Both the position numbers and the translations under genes were made by a program. Source: Verrucomicrobiota bacterium (GTDB taxonomy: Bacteria > Verrucomicrobiota > Verrucomicrobiia > CAIQCK01). From it: a stretch of DNA of 64,000 bases. This document shows, in pieces, positions 1 through 12,000 of this stretch. The notes beneath the pieces are model-generated. The model had not been told where the DNA came from. It searched no databases and saw nothing but the letters and a program-made list of their open reading frames with translations. The number at the start of each line of letters is the position of its first letter. The stretch's first letter is position 1. Location of the stretch: positions 1 through 64,000 of the forward strand of contig JACRJX010000040.1 of assembly GCA_016235595.1 (NCBI GenBank). The letters are read 5' to 3'.

Positions 1-3000
1 CGGTATGGCTGCCAACGGACAGACTGGAAACAATCGCGCCGCTGTTCTGCCATGCGCCGCCGTCCACCTGCCACTGCGCACCCGCGCTTACAGCGGCCGT
101 TGGCGCAAGGGTCACCTGCAACGAGCCGGTCATCCAATCCGCCTCAATCTCGCCGCTGCTGTAAAGCGCGCTGGTGTCCCAATACATCAGAGCGGCCAAG
201 CCCGGCAGATTGGTCAGGCTGAAGGCGCCGCTGCTGCTGCTGAAGTCAAAGAGGTCGAACCGATTGCCCGCGCTGACCGTGAAGCCGTCCAGCAGCGAGA
301 GGGTGAGGGCGCCGCCGAAGGTGAAAGTGCCGTCGAGATTGATCTGGTCGTAGAGCCCGTTGTTGGTGCCGGCCAGTTCCATCGCCAGCAGGGAGTTGGT
401 GAGCAACGTCAAGTCGCCGCTGACGGTGAGGATGCCGGGCGAATCGCCGGGAGCGATGGAGCCGGCGTTCGTGATGACACCGGTGATGGCACCGGTGCCG
501 GTCAGCCAGCCATTGGTGTTGACGAAAAGACCGTTGGCGAAACTGTGGGTGCCGCCAAGCAAATGCAGGTTGGCCGTGCCCGTGCCATTGCCGACTTGGA
601 AGATCGAACCATTGTTGAACGTGCTGCCGCCGCTATTGAGCGTGCCGCCGTTGAAATTCACCACGCTATTGGCGAAGTTGGTGGCGAGCAGACGGTTGAC
701 GGTTACCGTGCCACTGTTGAAATTAAACGTTCCGTTCCGAACCTCCAGGATACTGTTCGCCGTGGCGTTCGTTGCGAGAAGATTGCCTCCTGATACGGTA
801 AGAACGTTGCCAGTGGACGGCAGCCTGAACCCTACATAGATGTTGTTGGCCGCGACCGTGCCGCTGTTGCTGACGGTCAAGTAGTTGCCGCCGCCATCCA
901 GACCTACATCAAGGTCAGCCGTGCTCCGCCAAAGTGAGCCAGCATCGGTCACTAGTGCCGTATTATTGCTGGAGGTGCTATCGTGGCCGAGATAGCCGAG
1001 CCAGTTCACTACTCTGCCACCGTTGGCAATGGTCAGATTGCCTTGACCACCAGCCATGCCAACAAACATCGAGCCTGTGTTGGTCCACAACGAGCCGGCA
1101 CCTGTCACCAAGGCGGAGTTATTGCTCGCCGCGGCGTACAGGTTAATGTAACCGCGCCAGCCGACAACCTGACCACCGTCGGCAATCGTCAGGCTATTGC
1201 TGGAACCGTAAACGCCAACATGCACGGCGTTGTTGCTCCATGCCGATCCACTGCCTGTCACCAGCACGGCGTTGTTGCTCGATGCGCTGCCATAGCCGAT
1301 GTAGCTCTCGGAATTTTGCACCTGCCCGCCACTGGAAATCTTCAGGCTGTTGGCGGAACCAAAATTGCCGATATACAGAGAACCGTTGTTGGCCCAGAGC
1401 GAGCCTGAACCGGTCACCAACGCAGTATTATTTCGGGCGGCAACGATATTGCCGATGCGACCGGTTTGGTTGAACACTTGGCCGCCGTCGGCAATCGTCA
1501 GATTGTTGAACGATCCGGTGTGGCCCACATACAGGTTGACGCTATTGCTCCAAACCGAGCCGATGCCGATCACCTGCGTGACGTTGTTGCTGCTGGTCGC
1601 AGCGTCGCCGATGTAGGCGTCGCTGGCAATGACCCAGCCTCCGTTGGTGATGGTCAGTTGGTTGAACGACCCGGTGTTGCCGATGGTGAGTGATCCGTTG
1701 AGCCTGCCGCCGGCGACGGTGAGCGTGGCGTGGTCTTCGTTGACGAAGTTGGTGAGGTTGGCCACGCCGCCGGAAATGGTCCACGAGCCGAAGTTGGTGG
1801 CGTAGTTTACGTCCTGCTCGCCGCCGCTCTGCGTGACGGTGCCGGAGAGAAGGTTTAGAAACACGTCGGCGATGTTGGTGCCGCCACTGAGGGCGAAGCT
1901 GCCGCTGTTGGTGAAGACATCCGGGTCGAAGAATCCGCCGCTCTGGATGAACGCGCCGATATTGTTCATCTGCAATGGCACCAGCACGCTGCCACCGCTG
2001 AGATTGAACGTGCCGCCGGCAGCGTTGGTGAGCGCGCCGGAAACGCTCAGCGTGCCGCCCGTCATGGTGAACTGGCCTACGTTCAAGAGTACCGGTGTGG
2101 ACAAACTGCCGCTGCCAACGAGGTGGGCGTTGATGGAGACGCACAAACCGTCAGCAAAACTGTGAGTCCCTCCCATCAGGTCGAGGACAGCGGTTTGAAC
2201 GCCATCACCCACGGTGAAGACAACGCCGTTGGAAACAATGCTGCCTCCGCTGCGCAGCAATCCCGCGTTGAAGTCTATGATGCTGCTGACGTTGTTGGTG
2301 AGATAGAGACGGTTGACGACCACCGTGCCGCTATTGAGGGTCAATGTGCCGCGGCTGATGTCGAGCGAGCCGTTCCCATCGGCATTCGTGGAGTACAGGA
2401 AGCCGCCAGAGATGGTGGCGAAATTGCCAGCAGATGTGGACGTTGCACCGATGACGACGTTTGAGGCGGCCACTGTCCCACTGTTGGTAACCGTCAGACT
2501 GTTGCCGGAGCCGGAATAGCCGAGGAAGAGGCTGGCGCTGCTGTTCCAAACCGAGCCGGGACCGTCAACCAACACGCTGTTATTGCTGGAGGCGGCGTCG
2601 AATCCAATGTAGCCAACGTTATCGAGCACCTGCGCGCCGTTGGTGAGTGTCAGGGTGACGCAGTTGTTGCTTCCGACGTAGAGCAGGCCGTTGCCACCAT
2701 CGACCGACAGAGTCGCATTGTCCACAATGCCGCGCACGAGCCCCGGCCCGGATGGCAGGTCGAGATTGAGATTGCCGGTGATGGCGTGATCGCCGGCGTC
2801 ACTGCCGTATCCAGCCCACTTGATCGCACTGGCGTTCTGGAAGGTAACGCCCGGCAGGAACGGCGTTGCGTTGGTGCTGGCTCCGGCAAACTCCAAAGTC
2901 GCGTTGGTGATGACGAAGCTGCCGGAGACATTCACTGCGGCGTTGGACACAAGCCTCACGCTACCGCCGTCGCGGTTGGTCAGGCCAGCGTCCGCACCGA

Positions 3001-6000
3001 CCGTCAGGCTGTTCCAGACCTCGAACAGCCCGGTGTTGTCGAAGGTGGCCAGATCGTACAACCCGCCGCGCAGGTTGAAGACGCCCGCGTTGGCCACGCG
3101 CGGGAAATACGCGCTGCCGCCCTCCGTCGTGAAGATATTGCCGTTGTTGTTACTCAATACGCTGGCGTAAACCCGTCCACCGTTTGCCAAGGTTACGCTG
3201 TTGCCCAACCCGCCGCCGATAGTAAGAACGCCGCTATTGGTCCACACAGAGCCGTCGCCGGTAACGAGGACGGAGTTGTTGCTGGCGCTGGCGTTGGAGC
3301 CGACATAGGCATCCACATTGATCACTTGTCCGCCATTGACAATGGTCAAACCGTTGCCGCTGCCGGCGTTGCCGATGGTCAATGAGCCACTACTGGACAA
3401 AACAGACCCTGTGCTCGAAATCACCGTTGTGTTGCTGGCGGTCGTGGTACTATCGCCTATGATGACAGACGCATGATACGCCCGTGCACCATTGCTAACG
3501 ACAAAGTGATTAAATGATGCTGCGACGCCAAGGTCAAACACCCCGCTATTGGTCCAAACTGAACTGCTGCCTGTGATAGCCACGTTGTTGTAACCACCGC
3601 CAGAATAAACACCTACGACAGCACCGGAACTAACCAGCGTGGCCCCCGCGCTCACTTGAATGGCATTGTTGTCATCCAGAGAACCCAGGGTGATTTGGCC
3701 GCCGACGAACCACAATGAGTTTGTGCCCGTGATCAGCGCTTCGTTTCCCCAGCCTCCGGAACTGCTGCCAAATACGGCACTGGCACTGAACACATGAGCT
3801 TGATTGGTAACAATCATCCGGTTTCCGCTTGATGCCCAGCCGATAGACAACCCATTCTGGTTGGACCAAACCGATCCAGGGTCGGTTATCAGAGCAATGT
3901 TATTGCCGCCACCGCCGCCAATTTCACCCGAGCCGTCCACGAGCAATCCACCGTTGTTGATCGTCAGGGTGTTCTTTGACGAACCGGAACTGGCGCCCAG
4001 CATGAATCCATTGCTCACCAACCAAGCCGACCCAGCGCCACTGACAGCGAATGTATTATTGCCGGCGCTGTAACCGGCGAACGTACTCCTGCTCAAGATT
4101 CGCCCCCCATTTGTAATTGTGAGGCATTGCCCGGCCGCATTCATCCCTATGATGAAGAATCCGTCCACGTTCAACGTCGAACCAAGGTCAGTGACCAGCA
4201 GAGAATTATTGCTGGCTGCAGAATTGTAGCCGATATAACATCCATTGCCGCTGAACACACCGGCTCCGTTGGCAATGGTCAGGCTGTTACCGGAGCCAGA
4301 ACGGCCCACATAGAGCTGACCGCTGTTGCTCCAAACGGAACCACTGTCGGTGACTAGCAAGGCGTTGTTGCCGGCACCAGCATTGTTACCCACATAGCCG
4401 TTTGCGCCGAACACTGTACCGCTGTTGGCGATTGTCAACTGGTTGAAGGAGCCGTCGTTGCCCACGGTGAGATCGGCGCTGTTGGTCCAGAGCGAGCCGG
4501 CGCCGGTCACAATTCCTATGTTGTTGCTGGAAAGAGACGCATTGCCAATGACACCAACACCGCCAATCACCATGCCTCCGTTGGTGATGGTCAACTCGTT
4601 GAACGAGCCGGTCGCCCCGATGAGGAGGTCGTCCGCATTATTCCAGAGCGAGCCAGTGCCCGTGACGAGGACCGAATTGTGAGCGCCGCTGACGGCGGCT
4701 CCAACCGTCGCATTCGTGCTGAACACCTGACCACCACTGGCGATTGTCAGGTTGTTGAAGGAGCCAGACCCTCCAACCGAGAGACTGCTGGCATTACTCC
4801 AAAGCGAACCGGCGCCGGTGACCAAAACGGTGTTATTGCTGGCACCGACGAAATTCCCAAGTTTGCCCTGTCCGTTCAACACCCATCCTCCATCAGAAAC
4901 TGTCAGTTGATTGCCTGCGCCAAAGTTGCCAATCCCCAACAGGAAGGTGGAGTTTCTCCAGACCGAGCCAGTGCCTGTGACCAGGACCGAGTTATTGCTG
5001 GCGCTATCAGCCAAGCCGATAAAGGCTGTGCAGCTATCCACTTGGCCGGAATTGGCTATTGTAAGGCTGTTGCTGGAGCCATATGCGCCGACGTAGAGCA
5101 CGCTGCCAACCGCGTTGCTCCATAACGAACCGGGGTCTGTCACCAGGACGGAGTTGTTGCTGGAGCTCGAGCCGTAACCGATGTAGCCATAATTGTTGAA
5201 CACCATACCGCCGCTGGCAATAGTCAGGTTGTTGCCGCAGCCATAGTCGCCGACATAAAGGTTGCCGTTGTTGGTCCAAACCGAGCCGAGGCCCGTGACC
5301 AAGGCAGAGTTATTGCTAGCGCTGGCACTATAGCCGATGTAACCGGAGGCGGTCCAAATGACGCCATTGGCCACTCGCCCGCCATTGGCAATGGTGAGGT
5401 TGTTGCTGGAGCCACTGTTGCCGACATAGAGGTTGCTGCCGCCGTTCCAGACAGAACCGACACCTGTCACCAGAACCGAGTTATTGCTGGAACTGCTGCT
5501 TGCGCCCACGCTCGAGTGACTCACAACCGTCACGATGCTACTGTTGGCAATGGCCAGGCTGTTGCCAACGCCGCTGCCGCCGACAGTCAGGGAAAGGTTG
5601 CTCCAGAGCGAGCCGAGGTCAGTGACGAGCGCGCTATTGCTGACAGCGCCCAACTGGCTGCCAATGGTCGCGTCCAAGGCGCTAACCAAACCGCCGTTGC
5701 CGATGGTCAGGCGGTTCCCCGAGCCTGAGTAGCCCACAGCAAGCGTGTTGGTGATATACCAGACGGAGCCCGCGTCCTGGACCGATACGACGTTGTTGCT
5801 CGCGCTGGCGCTATAGCCAATGAAAACATTGGACCTGTTGAACACCCACCCGCCGTTGGACACCGTCAGGCTGTTACTGGAGCCAGAGTGTCCGACCGAC
5901 AAGGCGCTGCTGTTGCTCCAAACCGAGCCGGCCCCCGTCACCAGCACCGCGTTGTTGCCCGCGCCTGGAGAGTAACCGATATAGCTGGCGACATTCTGCA

Positions 6001-9000
6001 CATAGCCTCCGTTGGCGACAGTGAGGCTGTTGCTGGAGCCAGAGTTGCCGACATACAAGGTGCCGCTATTAACCCAGAACGAACCCGAATCGTTTACGAC
6101 CACGGAGTTCTTGTCGGCAGTGGAATTGTTCCCGACGCAGCCAACATTGTTGGCCACTCCGCCGCCGCCGCTGATGGCCAAATTGTTGCTGATGCCAAAA
6201 TTACCGACATACAAGCTGCCACTGTTGGTCCAAAGCGAGCCGGTGCCGCTGACCACGACCCCGTTGTTGCTGGCGACAGAGCTGTTGGCAATCAGTCCGC
6301 TTGTATCCACCACGCGTCCTCCGTTGGTCACGGCCAGATTGTTGCCGGAGCCGTTCTCGCCGACATACAAACTGCCACTATTGCTCCAGAGTGAGCCGAC
6401 ACCACTGACCAGCACCCAATCGTTACTGGCATAGGATCCGACATAGCCGGTGCCGTCGAAAACCTGACCGCCATCGGTGACGGCAAGGCCGTTATTAAAA
6501 CCACTGTAGCCGGCGTAAAGTGAGCTGCTATTGCTCCAGGTTGCGCCCAATCCCGCAACATAAACCACGCAGTTGCTGCCGCTGTAGCCGATGTAGCCGG
6601 TCGAGGTGGTTTTTAATAGATAGTTGCTGATGACAAGCGTCGTGTCTGCGCTCCCGTTGGCCCCCACGTTTAATCCGCCGAATCCGAACGGCGCGAATTG
6701 CAGTTGGTTGGTGGTGAACTCGTTGAAAACCAGCCCGTCGGCAGAGTTGGTCATGTAATAGGTTGTATCGTTATCGCCCAAGGTCAGTCCGACGATGTTC
6801 GTGAGAGCGGAGTTCTGATCCATGATCAGGTTGTTTCCAATCGCGCCTGCGCCGCTGCCCAAAGTGAGCCGACTCCCACGCATATTCCAGACGCTGTTTA
6901 CAAGCGTGACGCTGTTGCTGCGCCCGCCGTTGCCGCCGATGGACAGTCCGTAGCTGACGATGTAAGCGGCGTTGGAAGCGAGCAAGCTGTTGAAAGCGCC
7001 CGCGCCATTGCCCACATTAAGAGTGCCGCTCACTACGACCTGGCCTTCATTGATGACAGTCAGCTGGTTGGCCAAACTGGCATAGCCAACGTAGAGACTG
7101 CTGCCGTTGCTCCACACGGAACCGGCATCGGTGACCAGCACGGAGTTGTTGTTTGCGTCAGGCGCGAAACCAATGTAGGAGGAGGAGGAGGAGTTCACCC
7201 GACCCGTATTGGAAATCACCATGCTGTTGCCTGAGCCTCCATAGCCAACATACAAGGAACCGTTGTTGCTCCAAAGCGAGCCGGCACCATCAACCAGCAC
7301 ATGGTTGTCCGTCGAGTTGCTGCCGTAGCCCAGGTAACCTGTGTAGTTCAACACGCGACCGCCGTTGGTGATGATCAACAGGTTGCCGGATCCCGCGTAG
7401 CCCATGTAGAAACTGCCGGAGCCTTTCAGGATCGAACCTGTGCCAGTGATCGTCATCGTGTTGCTATCAGCGCCAGCTGCATAGCCCACATATTCCGTGC
7501 CGCCTATGGCCCAGCCCCCATCGGCAACCGTCAACTGATTGAACGAACCGCTGTAGCCCAAATAAGACGCATAGATGTTGCTCCAAACCGAGCCGGCACC
7601 CGAGATCAGGATCGAGTTGCGATCGGCGCCGGATGTATAACCCACATACCCGATCCTGTTGATGGCGACGCCGGCGTTGGATATTGTCAACTGGTTGAAC
7701 GACCCGCCATAGCCAACCGACAGGTTGCTGCCATTGTTCCAAACCGAGCCGCTGTCCATCACCATGGCGGCGTTGTTGGAAGAGTCGCCCGCCCAACCCA
7801 ACGCGCCTTCCATACTGTATACCTGGCCACTGCTAGCCACCATCAACTGGTTTCCCGACCCGAAATTGCCCACGCGCAACGGTCCTGTGTTGCTCCAGAT
7901 TGAACCTCCACCGATCACCAACGCCGTGTTGTTGCTGCTGGCAGCCGTCCTGCCGAGGGTTGTGATGGCACTGATCAGCATTCCGTTGTTGGTCACGATC
8001 AATTGGTTGCCTGCTAGAATACTGCCGACTATCAAACCGTTGGTGGTGTAGGGACCGGAAATTTCGAGCACGCCAAGCTCTGCTGGCGCCTGGAAGTCGC
8101 TCAATTCCACGCTGTCGCCTGAATAATTCACCAGGAACGAACCAACGCCTTCAACGGATTCCAGCCGACTTCCGCTGACTACGTTGCTAAAGACTCCCGT
8201 CAACGGCACGTCCGCCGTGAGCACGGTGAATACGTCAGTGGCCTCAATCACCGACCCCGAATCGAAGTAATACGGCCACAACACTGCATCCAGACGTCCG
8301 TCCAACGTCATGCTGCCCTGCACGCGCAAGAAGCCACATTCCATGCCCTCCTTCAGACCGACCCCGACTTGCAGGACGGACCCGGCCGTCTGCACCACAT
8401 TTCCCACATTGGTCAATCCGCCTGCCGTCTGGTTCAGCACTCCCACGGCAATCGTGCCAAAGTTGGTGAGCGTGACGCCGCCCTCAAACAGCGTGCCCGC
8501 GCCAGCCAACATGCCGTTGCTGGAAATCACCAGACCGTTGGCGAAGCTGTGGGTGCCACCCATCAGGTTCAGCGTCGCCGATTGTGTCCCGTCGCCGATG
8601 GAAAACAATGTCCCGTTTGACACCAGGCTGCCAGCGGTGTTCAGCCGGCCGGCGTAGAAGTTGATCACGCTTGACGCGCCATTGGTTGCCAGCAAACGGT
8701 CCACCACGGCTGTGCCGCGGTTGAACGTGAAACTGCCGCGGCACACATCAAGAGTGCCGCCGCCTACGCCGTCGGAAATCAACAGGTTGCCATTGCTCAA
8801 CGACAGACTGTTGCCCATCGCCCCGTCGCTGGTGCCGATGAGAAGGCCGGTTGTCACAACCCAACTGTTGCTGTTGACACACACTTGGTTGTTCGCGCCG
8901 CTGGTGCCGATGGTCATACCGTTGGCAAAAACATGCCGCGTGCCGGAGAGATTGAGGGTTGCGCCGCTGCCGGCGCCGCCAACCACGAATGCATTGCCAT

Positions 9001-12000
9001 TGCTGATGAATGTGCTGCTGCTGTTGAGCGTGCCACCGTTGAAGTTGATGACGCTGGTGGCGTTGCTCGCCAGCAACCGGTTCACGGTGACGGTGCCGCT
9101 GTTGAGCGTAAGCGTGCCCCGGCGCAGGTCGATGCCAGCATCGGAAAAGAAGTTCGCAATGAAATTACCGCCGTCCACCACGATTGCGTTATTCACGGAA
9201 TTAGTTCCGTATCCCACAACAACGCTCGTAGCTCTCACAGTGCCCCCGTTTGCAACGGTCAACTGATTGCCCGAGCCATAAAGGCCCACATAGAGGCTGG
9301 TTGAGTAGATCATGTTTGAGATTCTACCGGCGTTGTTCCACATCGAGCCGGGGTCGCTCACGAGCACGACATTGTTGCTCGAGCTTGAATTGTAGCCCAT
9401 ATAGGCAATGAAGTCCGTTACCGCCGCACCGTTGGTGATGATCAGTTGATTTCCTGAACCCAAATAGCCTACGTTTAGGTAAAGGGTGTTGCTCCACACT
9501 GAGCCTGCGCCGCTGACCGTCACCGCGTTGTTGTTCGCCCCGGAACTGTAGCCTATGTGGCTGTTTGTGCTCAGCAACTGCGCGCCGTTGCTGACAATCA
9601 ACTGGTTTCCCGAGCCGGAATAGCCGACGTAGAGTTGGGAAGCGTTGCTCCAGAGTGAGCCTGCGCCACTAATCAGCGCCAGATTGTTGCTCGCAGTACT
9701 GGCGTAGCCCACGTAGCTGTTTGTGCTCACCAATCGCGCACCGTTGGCAACGATCAATTGGTTCCACGAACCCATGTAACCAACGTAGAGTTGAGAAGTG
9801 TTGCTCCAGAGTGAGCCCACATCACTGATCTGCACCAGATTGCTGCTCGCGCTGATGCTGTAGCCCACGTAACCGTTTGTGCTTAGCAAGCGCCCGCCGT
9901 TGTTGATGATCAACTGGTTTCCCGACCCCGAGTAGCCGGCGTAGACTTGACTGGCGTTGCTCCAGAGTGAGCCTGCGCCACTGATCAGCGTCAGATTGTT
10001 GCGCGCATTGGTGGTGTAGCCTATGTAACCGCCTGAACTGAAGACGCTCGCACCGTTGGTGATGATAAGGCTGTTTGCCCGGCCGGCGTAACCCACGTAC
10101 AACACGCTGCTGTTAGTCCAGACCGAGTTGCTGCCCGTCACGAACGCCGCATTATTGCTCGCGGACGCATCGTAGCCGATGTAACCGGAAGTGCTGCGCA
10201 CGCGCCCGCTATTGGCCACCGTCAGTGTGTTATATGAACCGGTGGCACCTACATAGAGCGAGCTGTTGTTGCTCCAGAATGAGCCACTGCCTGTTACCCA
10301 GGCATTATTGTTGCTGGAAATGGCTGAGTTGCCGATGACACCCCCGCTTGATGTCAACCCCCCACTGTTGGTGATGATCAGACCGTAGAATGAGCCGTTG
10401 CTGCCAACCATGTAGGTGCCTGTATGATTCGTGGTGATGCCCGATATGATATTCGTCTGCGGGGACGGGTTGTTGATCGTCAGGCTGAAGTCCTTCGTCG
10501 AATAGAGGCTGTCATTGCCAGTGACCCGCACGGTGAAACTGGTGTTTGTCGCCACACTGGGCGTGCCACTGATGACGCCTCCGCTGCTGAGGCCCAAGCC
10601 GGATGGCAGACTGCCGCCATCCAGCAACCACGTGTAGGGTTTTGTGCCGCCGCTGGCCGACAAGGTCTGGCTGTAAATCACACTTGCCGTGCCTGACGGC
10701 AGCGAGCTGCTGGTCGTGATCGTCGGCGGCGTCGGGGTCGCGACCGTCAGGCCCAACGCGCGGGTTTGCGTCACGCCGCTGGCTGTATTGGAGAACGTCA
10801 GCGTATCGCTGTAACTCCCGTCGGCGAGAGTGTTGGCATCGCTGTTGAGGGACCACGTTACCATCGTGAACTCACCCGGCGCCAGTGTGCCCCCAGTCGA
10901 GGAGAGACTGGTCCAAGTCTGTGTCTTGCTGGCAGTCCACGTCAGCGACGAGGCGCCGCTGTTGGTTAGCGTGAAACTGGTTTCGCTCGGGCTGAAGGGC
11001 CCGCCCGCCTGTCCGGTGGCGCTCCAACCTGCCAGGGGAGTCACCCCGAGATCATCGCCGACCGACGTTGTGTAAAGACCGAGTGAAGGATCGCCATAGA
11101 CGTTGAAATCCACATAATTCATCCACATGACTTCGTGTTCGGGCGCGATGTCGGCTTTCACATCCTGAAGGGCATCTCCCGCCGGCATGCCGTTGTAAGC
11201 AAGTCTCTTGGCGTATTCGTACGTCATGCTCGCATTGGATGAACGGCCTGCGAAATTATTGGTTTGCCCAATCCAATACCATGTCACGCGGGTGCCGCTG
11301 ATCGTGCATATGCCGCCGTTCTTGAGCAGTGAGTAGGTCAGGTTGTTGGTGGTTTCGGGGTAGGAGTTCAGGCAACTGCATTGGAACGTGAACGCCGGAT
11401 GACTGTTGTCCAACATCGCGGCATGACTGAGATCCATGATGCTCGACGCGGAGGTTGAACTGCCGTGCGTCCACCAGAACGTCGCACCGATGAGATTGTT
11501 GGTCCAGCCTGCCGTAACGCTGACAACACTACAGGGCGTCGTTTCGGGTGGGGGAGACAGACTGTACGTTGATTCGTAAACGCGGTGCCAGGACCAGTCG
11601 CCCCGTGGAATCAACGCATCGGCCTTGATTGCCTCGCCAAGCTGGTAACCCGGCGTGCTCCCGTCGCTCGGCTTCATCGGCAGCAACGCTTTCTTGCGCC
11701 ATTGCGCATCGGCATCCGTCGTGTTTCCGTAGTTGATGGTCTTGGCCAGGATGGAATCCAGATCCGTCATCACGCCGTAATAGGGGATGCGGCCCACCAC
11801 AACCTCGCAGTTGCGATCAGCCCCGCCCGCACCGTAATCGTGGTCGTATTCGCCATATAGACCGTCGTTGTCCAGATCCCAGTCGCCGGTCAACTCTGCG
11901 TAATAGTAGTCGGTCGGGCAATCAGGATAGCCGCTGTCGTAGTTCTGCGGATACGTCATCTTCATCGGCACGTCGCCCGTGGTCGGATGCGGATTGCCGA

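Larger units (their letters stand above)
900..10400 (-). repeat. Tandem array of ~42 copies of a ~156-bp (52-residue) coding repeat
   Basis: A motif G-x-G-S-x-W-x-N-x-G-x-L-Y-V-G recurs about every 150-165 bp. Copies cluster at about 10290-9345 (7), 7900-3245 (about 29), one near 2550, and 1550-930 (5). Copies are diverged at the DNA level but keep length and frame, and each ends with a segment like NNSVLVTGAGS. The pattern resembles autotransporter-associated beta-strand repeats and predicts a right-handed parallel beta-helix or solenoid. The count was made by eye and could be off by a few. Confidence 0.8.

Noticed and set aside
1..9304. Many plus-strand open frames of 65-260 codons across the first 9 kb
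   Set aside because: They are shadows of the repeat array read on the opposite strand; the minus-strand frame gives a coherent repeat protein, these do not.
900..10400. CRISPR-like look of regular repeats
   Set aside because: Units are ~156 bp, diverged, and keep one coding frame; there are no short identical repeats with unique spacers and no cas genes.
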